Source of the DNA: JAZLJD01 sp045617725
Lineage (GTDB): Bacteria > Bacillota > Clostridia > Lachnospirales > Lachnospiraceae
Length of the DNA stretch: 12,141 bases
Assembly (NCBI GenBank): GCA_045617725.1
Contig: JAZLJD010000042.1
Location: forward strand, 1 to 12,141
Reading direction: 5' to 3'
Shown: positions 5,919 through 12,141 of the stretch, piece by piece
How the letters are laid out: each line of letters starts with the position of its first letter
Position numbering within the stretch: position 1 is the stretch's first letter
Notes under the pieces: model-generated
The model's database searches: none
Told to the model about the DNA's origin: nothing
Seen by the model: only the letters and a program-made list of their open reading frames with translations
Program-made: the position numbers and the translations under genes

Positions 5919-7301
5919 ATGCAGGAAAATCAGAAAATTCAGGAAAAAGTTCAGGAAAATAAGATGGGCGTAATGCCCGTAAATAAATTGCTCGTGTCCA
6001 TGTCGCTGCCCATGATGATATCCATGATTGTGCAGGCGCTTTACAATGTTGTCGACAGTATTTTCGTGTCCCAAATTGAGGAGGATGCGCTCACGGCCGT
6101 GTCCATGGCCTTCCCCCTGCAGACCTTACTTATTGGCGTAGCCATCGGTATTTGTGTCGGTGTTAACGCGATTCTTTCAAAAGCTCTGGGCGCCAAAGAC
6201 CAAGCTCGCGCCAACAAAGCTGCCGTCAACGGTGTCTTTTTGGCCTGCGTCAGTTACATCCTCTTTTTGGCAATCGGTCTGTTCGCGGTAAAGCCGTTCT
6301 ACGAAAGCCAGACGGACAACGTAAGCATCATTAATTATGGTTCCGATTACCTGACAACCGTTATGGTATTGTCCTTTGGCGTGTTGATTCAGTGCATGTT
6401 TGAACGTCTCTTAACTTCAACGGGCCGTACGACGCTGACCATGATTACGCAGGGAACCGGCGCCGTCATCAACATCATTTTGGACCCCGTCTTTATTTTT
6501 GGCTACTGCGGCGTACCTAAAATGGGCGTCAAAGGTGCCGCTGTCGCTACCGTTATCGGTCAGTGCATCGCAGCCCTTCTCGCCATTATCTTCAACTACT
6601 GCAAGAACCCCGATATTCAGCTTAAGTTCAAGGGCTTCCGTCCGGATTTTGCGATGATTAAGGACATTTATGTAATCGGTATTCCGTCCATCATCATGCA
6701 GTGCATCGGTTCCGTCATGAACTACACCATGAACAAGATTCTGATTGATTTCTCGTCCACGGCCGTTGCCGTGTTCGGCGTTTACTACAAGCTGCAGAGC
6801 ATCATTTTCATGCCTGTATTCGGCTTAAACAGCGGTGCCGTTCCGATTCTTGCTTTCAACTACGGCGCTGCCAAAAAGGATCGTCTCATGAAGGCCTGGA
6901 AGCTGTCCTGGCTTTACGCAACCATTCTGATGGTAATAGGTACCCTTTTGTTCGAATTGATTCCGGCACCCCTGCTTCAAATCTACAAGGCGTCCGATTA
7001 CATGCTTTCAATCGGCGTTCCCGCGCTTAGAATTATCGGAATTCATTTCCCGGTTGCTGCCTTCTGTATTATCGCAGGTACGCTGTTCCAGTCCCTTGGC
7101 AAGAGTATCTACAGTATGATTACTTCCATCATGCGTCAGGCCGTTGTCCTGATTCCGGCCGCTTTACTGCTTGCGCGCCTTGGCAACGTGCAATATGTAT
7201 GGTGGGCTTTCCCTATCGCAGAAGTAATGTCCGCAGCCGTCAGCATCCTTTACTTCATCCGCATCAAGCGCAAATTAATCGACCCGCTTGGAAACCGGTA
7301 A
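5919..7301 (+). CDS. MATE family multidrug/organic cation efflux transporter
   Basis: The product has 460 residues, the normal length for MATE proteins. ATG 5919 is used because AAAGGAGA at 5904-5911 is 7-8 nt upstream; the in-frame upstream ATG at 5892 has none. After a hydrophilic, Gln/Lys-rich leader of about 25 residues, about twelve hydrophobic helices follow in two six-helix halves. The first has VNKLLVSMSLPMMISMIVQALYN, covering the conserved P and the N-V-D-x-x-F loop (NVVDSIFVSQI), and GANAxLSxxLG-like VNAILSKALGAKD. The second has GIPSIIMQ, FGLNSGAVPILAFNYGA and FQSLGKS. Such proteins export drugs or metabolites by Na+ or H+ antiport. The substrate is unknown. The gene is divergent from the methyltransferase-like gene and apparently monocistronic. 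Confidence 0.94.
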   Translation: MQENQKIQEKVQENKMGVMPVNKLLVSMSLPMMISMIVQALYNVVDSIFVSQIEEDALTAVSMAFPLQTLLIGVAIGICVGVNAILSKALGAKDQARANKAAVNGVFLACVSYILFLAIGLFAVKPFYESQTDNVSIINYGSDYLTTVMVLSFGVLIQCMFERLLTSTGRTTLTMITQGTGAVINIILDPVFIFGYCGVPKMGVKGAAVATVIGQCIAALLAIIFNYCKNPDIQLKFKGFRPDFAMIKDIYVIGIPSIIMQCIGSVMNYTMNKILIDFSSTAVAVFGVYYKLQSIIFMPVFGLNSGAVPILAFNYGAAKKDRLMKAWKLSWLYATILMVIGTLLFELIPAPLLQIYKASDYMLSIGVPALRIIGIHFPVAAFCIIAGTLFQSLGKSIYSMITSIMRQAVVLIPAALLLARLGNVQYVWWAFPIAEVMSAAVSILYFIRIKRKLIDPLGNR

Positions 7302-7339
7302 GGGGAAAATAGTCAATCCCGGCCCCCGGCGCCTCACTA

Positions 7340-7368
7340 TTGATTCAAATGACATAAAGCATTATAAT
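7340..7368 (+). promoter_or_regulatory. sigma-A-type promoter of the CAP-domain gene
   Basis: TTGATT at 7340-7345 and a perfect TATAAT at 7363-7368 are separated by 17 bp. The expected start of transcription is near 7375, about 28 bp before the start codon. Confidence 0.8.
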
Positions 7369-7402
7369 AGATGGAACAGATTGAGAAGAGGGAGGGAATC
7401 AG

Positions 7403-8674
7403 TTGAAGAAGTTTATCGCATTTGCCACAATCATATCTGCGATTATCATGGGCGGGCTGATGGCCTGGGCATATCAATATATGTCCGGGACGTATTCTTT
7501 TGGTGTTCCCACTTATACGGGATGCGAGAAAACCCGAATTGATCTGAACATTCCCGAAGGTATTTACAAGACTACGGATGAATCTGTTGCGTATATTGAT
7601 TCTCACGGCGATATTATTTTAGGCCAAAAAGGAACGGCGCGAGTAAAGGCCGGAGTCTGGCCCTTCTTTTTTAGCGCTGATGTAGTAGTAAGAGAGCATA
7701 GTTTTACGGAATTAACCTGCACCGAGAACTCCGTTTGCGAGTACTGCGGTTTCTTATATGAGAAGGCTCCGGGCCATGAGGTCGTGGAAGCAACCTGTGA
7801 GGAGGGCAGCTATTGCGCAACTTGCGGCGAGATTTTTGCAGAGCCGTTGGGACACAATTTCCTTGACGCGACCTGCACCGAGGATAGTGTCTGCGAGCAC
7901 TGCGGCGCCGCCGGATCGGAGAAAGCACACGGCCACGAATGGCAGGAAGCAACCTGTACGGCACCACGGACCTGTGCGCTCTGCGGCGAGACCGAGGGAG
8001 AAGCCCTGGGCCATGTTTACACAATTGTATGTTGCGAGGATACGTACTGCGACGTCTGCGGTGAGTTTTTGGCCGCCGCGATGCCTCATGAATACTGTGA
8101 GGCGACCTGCACACACGGCTCCTACTGTATCTACTGCGGTGACGTAAAAAGCGGCCCGATTGCTCATGCTTATGTGGCTGCCGAGGAGGACAACGGAACC
8201 AGATATACCTGTAGCGCCTGCGGCAACAGCTATTTCGTCGAGAAAAAGAAAACTGTTCAGCAGACTACTACCTATGATGCATCAGGCGTCACGGTTTCCC
8301 AGGCAGCATGGGACGTGCTCACACTTGTAAACAACGAGCGCGCGGCAGTCGGACTTCCCGCATTAACCATGAACAACAATCTGGTCAAAATCGCGGAAGT
8401 ACGTGCCAAGGAAGCAGCAACTTCCTTCTCTCATACCAGACCCAACGGAACGAAGTGGTATACACTTTTCCCGACGTACGGATATAACTACTCAAGTGCC
8501 GGCGAGAATATCGCAGGCGGTTACGATACGGCTGCAGAGGTTGTAAAGGCATGGATGGACAGCCCCAGCCACAAGGACAATATTCTGTGTAGTTCTTTCA
8601 CAGAAATCGGCATTGCCACCTACATGGCTTCAGACGGATTATACTGGGCACAGAACTTCGGCTCTCCCAAATAG
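7403..8674 (+). CDS. secreted or membrane-tethered protein with Cys-rich repeats and C-terminal CAP (SCP/PR-1, YkwD-like) domain
   Basis: The product has 423 residues from a TTG start, supported by GGAGGG at 7391-7396, 6 nt upstream. No in-frame ATG lies between that ribosome site and the hydrophobic leader, residues about 4-25 (signal peptide or anchor). Residues about 40-95 form a small domain (VAYIDSHGDIILGQKGTARVKAG) reminiscent of bacterial Ig-like folds. Residues 99-275 hold six repeats of about 25 residues of the type H-x4-TC-x5-C-x2-CG, plus a degenerate seventh. The paired CxxC suggests metal binding or disulfides. Residues about 298-423 are a CAP domain with H344 (SHTRPNG), E368 (GENIAGG) and H390 (SPSHKDNIL), the usual cavity residues. 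The function of bacterial CAP proteins is poorly defined. A 534-bp hairpin element starts directly after the TAG. Confidence 0.9.
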   Translation: MKKFIAFATIISAIIMGGLMAWAYQYMSGTYSFGVPTYTGCEKTRIDLNIPEGIYKTTDESVAYIDSHGDIILGQKGTARVKAGVWPFFFSADVVVREHSFTELTCTENSVCEYCGFLYEKAPGHEVVEATCEEGSYCATCGEIFAEPLGHNFLDATCTEDSVCEHCGAAGSEKAHGHEWQEATCTAPRTCALCGETEGEALGHVYTIVCCEDTYCDVCGEFLAAAMPHEYCEATCTHGSYCIYCGDVKSGPIAHAYVAAEEDNGTRYTCSACGNSYFVEKKKTVQQTTTYDASGVTVSQAAWDVLTLVNNERAAVGLPALTMNNNLVKIAEVRAKEAATSFSHTRPNGTKWYTLFPTYGYNYSSAGENIAGGYDTAAEVVKAWMDSPSHKDNILCSSFTEIGIATYMASDGLYWAQNFGSPK

Positions 8675-9208
8675 TGGGGACGGGGGTTTCTGACACATTA
8701 AAGCGTTAAAGCGGCTCCACCGGGCCGGACGAGAACAATTTCATATAGGGACGAATCACGGCTTCGAGTTATGTGGTTGAGTGGTTTGAGGAAGAGTAAT
8801 TAAGTAAATGGTACGGCTCCACCGGGCCGAAGAGAAACAATTCCATATAGGGACGAATCACACTCCGAGTTATGGTTTTCTAAGTGTTTTGAGTAGGTTT
8901 TCTGTACTGACGCAACCGGCCTCTACGCGCCGTCCATGTCGCGTATCGGCCTCGCCCGACCATCCGGGTCGGCCGTTGCTGCGTACTTACAAAACACTAA
9001 GAAAACCTATAACTCTGCGTGAATCGATTCGCCCTATATGAATTGCTTCTCTTCGGCCCGGGGAGCCGTTTTTATTTCGAGAGGACTCTTCCTCAATCCA
9101 TTTCACAACCACATAACTGCGGAAACCGATTCGCCCTATATGAATTGCTTCTCTCCGGATCGGCGGAGCTGCTTTAGCGCTTTAATGTGTCAGAAACCCC
9201 CGTCCCCA
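8675..9208. mobile_element. 534-bp MITE-like long hairpin element with branched tip
   Basis: The outer 31 bp are a perfect inverted repeat (8675-8705 with 9178-9208), beginning TGGGGACGGGGGTTTCTGAC. Pairing continues imperfectly almost to the centre. Each arm contains two copies of a module, CGGCTCC(A/C)CCGGGCCG, then AGAnAA(C/G)CAATT, CATATAGGG(A)CGAATC and GAGTTATG; left copies begin near 8712 and 8815. The centre, 8904-8986, has GTAC and GCAACCGGCC pairing with GGCCGTTGC and GTAC, enclosing two small hairpins: TACGCG (8924-8929) with CGCGTA (8940-8945), and CCGACC with GGTCGG (about 8955-8971). Short open frames here lack ribosome sites and are not genes. It could be a miniature transposon, a structured RNA or both. 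Confidence 0.75.
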
Positions 9209-9213
9209 CATAA

Positions 9214-9241
9214 TTATTCGTTAATGCTGATGTAATAGAAT
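9214..9241 (+). promoter_or_regulatory. weak candidate promoter of the 296-residue secreted protein gene
   Basis: TTATTC at 9214-9219 and TAGAAT at 9236-9241 are 16 bp apart. Each departs from consensus. It is the best candidate between the hairpin element and the ribosome site at 9271. Confidence 0.3.
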
Positions 9242-9287
9242 ACTTTCATAGAGCGACAGCTCATAACGGAAAGGAGATAAGTAATTT

Positions 9288-10178
9288 ATGAAAAAGAAAA
9301 TTTTATCAGTACTATTGGCTTTTAGTATGGTAGCAGGACTGTTCGGAGGAATGCAGAAGGAGGCGCAGGCAAGTTTTGGATTTTTCTGTATTACGGAAGA
9401 TAACCTGGATATGCCGCATCTGTATTATCCACAAGGCGGAATCGGAAGGGAATATATTCAAAATGTGTTAGAGAGTGATTGGATGCCGGGTGACATAGTA
9501 TTGCCGGGAGAGCCTGTAGAATCTGGAACTGAGTTTCTGTTTAGAAATGCACCCTTAACCATAACGCTTCCTCAAAATACATGGTATTATGTAAACGGAA
9601 AAGGATACGATGATAAATTGGACGAGTTTTTCGCACAGATTGAGGAAAGATTTTGGGAAGAACCGGATTATTATCAAAGCTATAATGATGAATCCAGCCG
9701 CTACATAACGAAAGTTATTGCTGCACCGGCCGGATATGATGCGTGGAAGATTCAGGCAGTAGTTGAAATGGATGGATGCTTTTTTGCCCTGTACCCCGTT
9801 CGCCTGACTCCCCCTACTCCGGAAGTGCGCGATTGTGAGCTTACTACTGCCGGCGGAACAACGACCTGGAAGGATTATTATGGAAAGACCGTATGGACCA
9901 TCGCCGAAAAAGAGGATTCCATCACGGCTGACCTTAACGACTGGGCAGCTATTCCTGACGCAGTCGTAAAGGCATGGAAGGAAAGCGGCAAGGACATCAA
10001 CATTAAGTATATGTGGAAGGGCTACAGTGTATCCTTATCCATTCCTGCAGGAGAAATTGCAAGAACCGGCGAAGAATGGTACGGTGGCGAGTACATTGCC
10101 AAGGTAAATGCGCAGTACGTAACCGTAAAGGACTGGTTTAACCAGGTAGTAAGCGCCGATGTTCTTTTTACAAAATAA
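9288..10178 (+). CDS. secreted protein of unknown function
   Basis: The product has 296 residues. ATG 9288 follows AAGGAG at 9271-9276, 11 nt upstream. The N-terminus is a signal peptide: MKKK, hydrophobic stretch, then EAQA before SFG, with cleavage near residue 29. The mature part is acidic and aromatic-rich, with no membrane segment or anchor, so it is probably released. The region around residues 185-296 (ELTTAGGTTTWKDYYGKTVW through IPDAVVKAWKESGKDINIKY to VNAQYVTVKDW) looks like a separate beta-rich domain, but I recognise no family. The gene has a strong terminator behind it and stands alone between the hairpin element and the radical SAM gene. Confidence 0.85.
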   Translation: MKKKILSVLLAFSMVAGLFGGMQKEAQASFGFFCITEDNLDMPHLYYPQGGIGREYIQNVLESDWMPGDIVLPGEPVESGTEFLFRNAPLTITLPQNTWYYVNGKGYDDKLDEFFAQIEERFWEEPDYYQSYNDESSRYITKVIAAPAGYDAWKIQAVVEMDGCFFALYPVRLTPPTPEVRDCELTTAGGTTTWKDYYGKTVWTIAEKEDSITADLNDWAAIPDAVVKAWKESGKDINIKYMWKGYSVSLSIPAGEIARTGEEWYGGEYIAKVNAQYVTVKDWFNQVVSADVLFTK

Positions 10179-10198
10179 ACTGAATTCATGGAAACCCG

Positions 10199-10233
10199 GG
10201 ACCGTGGCGGATACATCCGCTGCGGTCCTTTTC
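10199..10233 (+). terminator. strong factor-independent terminator
   Basis: GGACCGTGGCGGAT at 10199-10212 pairs with ATCCGCTGCGGTCC at 10215-10228, with one small internal TG/TG mismatch and a very short loop. TTTT follows at 10229-10232. It lies 20 bp after the stop of the secreted-protein gene. Confidence 0.88.
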
Positions 10234-10272
10234 GTTATGGCAATGAACGAAGCCTGACAGATTGCAAAAAAA

Positions 10273-10286
10273 CGAAACAATGTTCG
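10273..10286 (+). promoter_or_regulatory. LexA/DinR-like box 1, upstream of the -35
   Basis: CGAAACAATGTTCG fits the Firmicutes LexA (DinR) pattern CGAAC-N4-GTTCG except for A in place of C at position 5. It lies 32 bp (about three helical turns) from box 2. Confidence 0.55.
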
Positions 10287-10295
10287 ATAAATCAC

Positions 10296-10324
10296 TTGTC
10301 AAAACGAATGAATGTTCGTATAAT
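10296..10324 (+). promoter_or_regulatory. sigma-A-type promoter of the radical SAM gene
   Basis: TTGTCA at 10296-10301 and a perfect TATAAT at 10319-10324 are separated by 17 bp. Transcription should start near 10331. Confidence 0.85.
10305..10318 (+). promoter_or_regulatory. LexA/DinR-like box 2, in the promoter spacer
   Basis: CGAATGAATGTTCG matches CGAAC-N4-GTTCG with one change (T for C at position 5). It fills the spacer up to the base before the -10, where a bound repressor would block RNA polymerase. Confidence 0.65.
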
Positions 10325-10376
10325 GCATTTATAAGAAATGTTTATGTTGGTATATGAACGAGGATTGTTGAGCAGT

Positions 10377-11807
10377 ATGTATGAATTGAATGTGGATCAG
10401 ACGATAGAAGAGAAACTGACTATCCTTTCGGATGCGGCGAAATACGATGTGGCCTGTACTTCGAGCGGTGTGGACCGTGCAGGAAAGAAAGGCTATCTGG
10501 GCAATTCGTGTGCGGCGGGAGTTTGTCATACTTTTGCGGCGGATGGGCGTTGTGTGTCCTTACTTAAGATTTTGATGACGAATCATTGCGTTTTTGATTG
10601 CAAGTATTGTCAGAACCGCAGCTCGAATGATGTACCGCGGGCGACTTTTACACCGGAGGAAATCTGTACACTTACGATTGAATTCTATAAGCGTAACTAC
10701 ATTGAGGGCTTGTTCTTAAGCTCCGGTGTACTTATGAATCCAAACCATACGATGGAGCTGATTTGTGAGACACTTCGTCTTTTGCGCACGAAATATCGTT
10801 TTAACGGTTACATCCATGTGAAGGCTATCCCGGGAGCGTCCGAGGAACTGATTCAGTCGGCAGGACTTTTGGCAGACCGAATTTCCATTAATATGGAGCT
10901 TCCCACGCAGGAGAGCCTTGCAAGGCTTGCTCCGAACAAGAGCTTTCAGACGATCTTTCGGCCCATGAATCAGATTCAGACCCAGATAGCGACCCATAGA
11001 ATTGCTATTGGCAAGGATGCACGCATGGAACGGAGCTCCATCAACCGTCATCTCCCCGGCAGTATTTTTTCGGAGGAGTCATTGCGCCTTGAGGACGCGG
11101 ATATGGGCAGGCAATATTTCCCGGCGACCAGAGGCGATGCGGCCTTACGGAGACCCTTTGCACCTGCGGGCCAGAGTACGCAGATGATTATCGGTGCCTC
11201 CGGGGAGACAGACCGGGATCTTGTACGCATGACACAGTCGCTCTATCAGAGATTTGACCTAAAGAGAGTTTTTTATTCGGCTTATATTCCTCTTAATGAG
11301 GATTCGATGCTTCCTGCTATGGATACGCCGGTACCGCTCCTTCGGGAGCATCGCCTGTATCAGGCGGATTGGCTCCTTCGTTATTATGGCTTTTCCGCCG
11401 AGGAAATACTGACGGAGGACCAGCCCAACCTGGATGAACGGGTGGATCCCAAATGCAATTGGGCGGTTCGTCATCTGGATCAATTCCCCGTAGAAGTGAA
11501 TACCGCTTCCTACGAGACTCTGCTTCGGGTTCCCGGCATCGGCCCCAAGAGTGTGAAACGCATTGTGGACTGTCGCAGGTATGCTCATATTACCTTCCCC
11601 ATGCTCAAACAGATGGGGGTTGTCCTTAAGAGAGCCCAGTACTTCATTACCTGCAACGGGCGTATGCTGTACCGCATTCCCATAGAGGAACGCTTTATTA
11701 TGGATCAGCTCGCGACGGTGGAGCAGAAGGAACGATTCATGATTGAGGAGTCCGGACAGATCGCCAGACAGATGAATCTGTTTACGGATTTTCATTTGGT
11801 GGGGTAG
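10377..11807 (+). CDS. radical SAM protein of the putative DNA modification/repair family (UDG-linked type)
   Basis: From ATG 10377 the product has 476 residues. ATG 10338 (489 residues) would lie only about 7 nt from the predicted transcription start with no ribosome site. GAGG at 10360-10363 favours TTG 10368 or ATG 10377. After an N-terminal segment typical of the family (EEKLTILSDAAKYDVACTSSG), the CX3CX2C cluster motif is C71, C75 and C78 (NHCVFDCKYCQNR), binding the 4Fe-4S cluster that cleaves S-adenosylmethionine. Residues about 369-400 form a helix-hairpin-helix DNA-binding motif (VNTASYETLLRVPGIGPKSV). Family members usually sit beside a uracil-DNA-glycosylase-like partner; none follows here. 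The promoter carries two LexA-like boxes, consistent with induction by DNA damage. The chemistry is not known to me. Confidence 0.92.
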   Translation: MYELNVDQTIEEKLTILSDAAKYDVACTSSGVDRAGKKGYLGNSCAAGVCHTFAADGRCVSLLKILMTNHCVFDCKYCQNRSSNDVPRATFTPEEICTLTIEFYKRNYIEGLFLSSGVLMNPNHTMELICETLRLLRTKYRFNGYIHVKAIPGASEELIQSAGLLADRISINMELPTQESLARLAPNKSFQTIFRPMNQIQTQIATHRIAIGKDARMERSSINRHLPGSIFSEESLRLEDADMGRQYFPATRGDAALRRPFAPAGQSTQMIIGASGETDRDLVRMTQSLYQRFDLKRVFYSAYIPLNEDSMLPAMDTPVPLLREHRLYQADWLLRYYGFSAEEILTEDQPNLDERVDPKCNWAVRHLDQFPVEVNTASYETLLRVPGIGPKSVKRIVDCRRYAHITFPMLKQMGVVLKRAQYFITCNGRMLYRIPIEERFIMDQLATVEQKERFMIEESGQIARQMNLFTDFHLVG

Positions 11808-11918
11808 GAGTTGGCAGCAGATGAAGAAATGCAGTAGAATTAAGGCTTTAGGCTTGATTTGAATGAGTCTTTACACCTTGCTTATACCTGAGGAAGGTGC
11901 TCGGTGAAATGAACTGAA

Positions 11919-11967
11919 TTTTAATAATCCTATGCAAAAGTTGATGATTTGCATAGGATTATTAAAA
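11919..11967. promoter_or_regulatory. 20-bp perfect inverted repeat, probable operator of the next gene
   Basis: TTTTAATAATCCTATGCAAA at 11919-11938 is exactly complementary to 11948-11967, with a 9-nt spacer. No T-run follows in either direction, which argues against a terminator. Its core CCTATGCAAAA recurs at 12013-12023 downstream of the promoter. It ends 7 bp before the -35, where an autoregulator could bind. Confidence 0.65.
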
Positions 11968-11974
11968 TTATTGA

Positions 11975-12003
11975 TTGACACCGGCAAAACAGAACATTAT
12001 AAT
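11975..12003 (+). promoter_or_regulatory. consensus promoter of the AbiEi-like gene
   Basis: TTGACA at 11975-11980 and TATAAT at 11998-12003, 17 bp apart, are a perfect sigma-A match. Transcription should start near 12010. Confidence 0.9.
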
Positions 12004-12012
12004 TTATACAGA

Positions 12013-12053
12013 CCTATGCAAAACATATAAAAATGCAGATATTTGTATAAAGG
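12013..12053. promoter_or_regulatory. second, imperfect operator-like repeat in the leader
   Basis: CCTATGCAAAA at 12013-12023 repeats the core of the 11919-11967 palindrome. TTTGTATAAAGG at 12042-12053 is an imperfect inverted partner overlapping the ribosome site. The second half is weak. Confidence 0.4.
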
Positions 12054-12065
12054 CGGTGATTTTTG

Positions 12066-12141
12066 TTGAAGACACGGGCTGAATGTCTAAAAGAATATGG
12101 ATCGGATTATTATATTAATCAGATGGTTGCGGAAGGAAAGC
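12066..12141 (+). CDS. N-terminus of a putative AbiEi-type antitoxin/transcriptional regulator (3' truncated by window)
   Basis: Twenty-five codons are visible from TTG 12066; AGGCGGTGAT at 12051-12060, one base from the ideal ribosome site, is 5-6 nt upstream. The peptide KTRAECLKEYGSDYYINQMV then AEGK resembles the N-terminal winged-helix segment of AbiEi-like proteins (type IV toxin-antitoxin), which often read YG..Y.I...V.EGK before K.E.GIY. AbiEi proteins repress their own operon by binding inverted repeats, which fits the palindromes around this promoter. The identification rests on a short stretch. A partner abiEii nucleotidyltransferase gene would lie beyond the window. Confidence 0.5.
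   Translation, partial: MKTRAECLKEYGSDYYINQMVAEGK

Noticed and set aside
7310..7345. Terminator after the MATE transporter gene
   Set aside because: Only AATAGT and ACTATT pair, with a 22-base loop and no T-run, and the right half overlaps the next promoter.
8808..9235. Two short open frames in the large hairpin
   Set aside because: They lie within the self-complementary arms, lack ribosome sites and have no protein-like pattern.
11919..11967. Terminator for the radical SAM gene
   Set aside because: The stem is perfect but no T-run follows in either direction, and its core recurs beside the next promoter, which suits an operator better.

Overview
The window looks like a chromosomal segment of a Gram-positive Clostridia member, most likely a gut or rumen Lachnospiraceae relative. 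This is inferred from AGGAGG-type ribosome sites, sigma-A-type promoters, GTG/TTG start candidates, several secreted proteins with Clostridia-style repeat domains (InlB/Flg_new repeat, Cys-rich HxxxxTC repeats plus a CAP domain), a BDH-type iron alcohol dehydrogenase, a radical SAM protein of the UDG-linked DNA repair family and a LexA/DinR-like operator pair. Genus cannot be decided from the sequence alone.

Layout. 1-128: C-terminal end of an unidentified gene. 218-2083: secreted, membrane-anchored surface protein. 2087-2645: gene-free tract of short repeats and a terminator. 2717-4320: small membrane protein and iron-dependent alcohol dehydrogenase, probably one transcript. 4321-4542: hairpin repeat element between convergent genes. 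4508-5773 (minus): FkbM-type methyltransferase-like protein. 5919-7301: MATE transporter, divergent from it. 7403-8674: secreted Cys-repeat/CAP protein. 8675-9208: a much larger hairpin repeat element. 9288-10178: secreted protein of unknown function. 10377-11807: radical SAM DNA repair-type protein behind a promoter with two LexA-like boxes. 12066-12141: start of a gene resembling an AbiEi-type antitoxin, behind a consensus promoter and a 20-bp perfect inverted repeat.

The most unusual content is a family of short dispersed repeats. One kind of end, TGGGGACGGGGGTTT followed by a related tail ending near AAAGCGnTAAAG, occurs five times: as both ends of the 222-bp element, as both ends of the 534-bp element, and as a single end inside the last codons of the surface-protein gene. 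A second kind of unit, built on GGGACGGTCCTTTTGTCACG and its variant GGGGATGTGTACTTTGTCAC, occurs upstream of two genes, in tandem at 2525-2645, and inside the methyltransferase-like gene, where it adds 102 bp (34 codons) without breaking the frame. The repeats abut or supply the 3' ends of four genes, so they shape protein termini and probably transcript ends. No transposase is in the window. Mobilisation in trans, for example by an IS200/IS605-like REP-associated transposase elsewhere in the genome, is an inference.

The genes do not form one pathway. The window is a string of independent transcription units (surface proteins, transport, redox, DNA repair, a possible toxin-antitoxin or phage-defence locus) separated by repeat elements.
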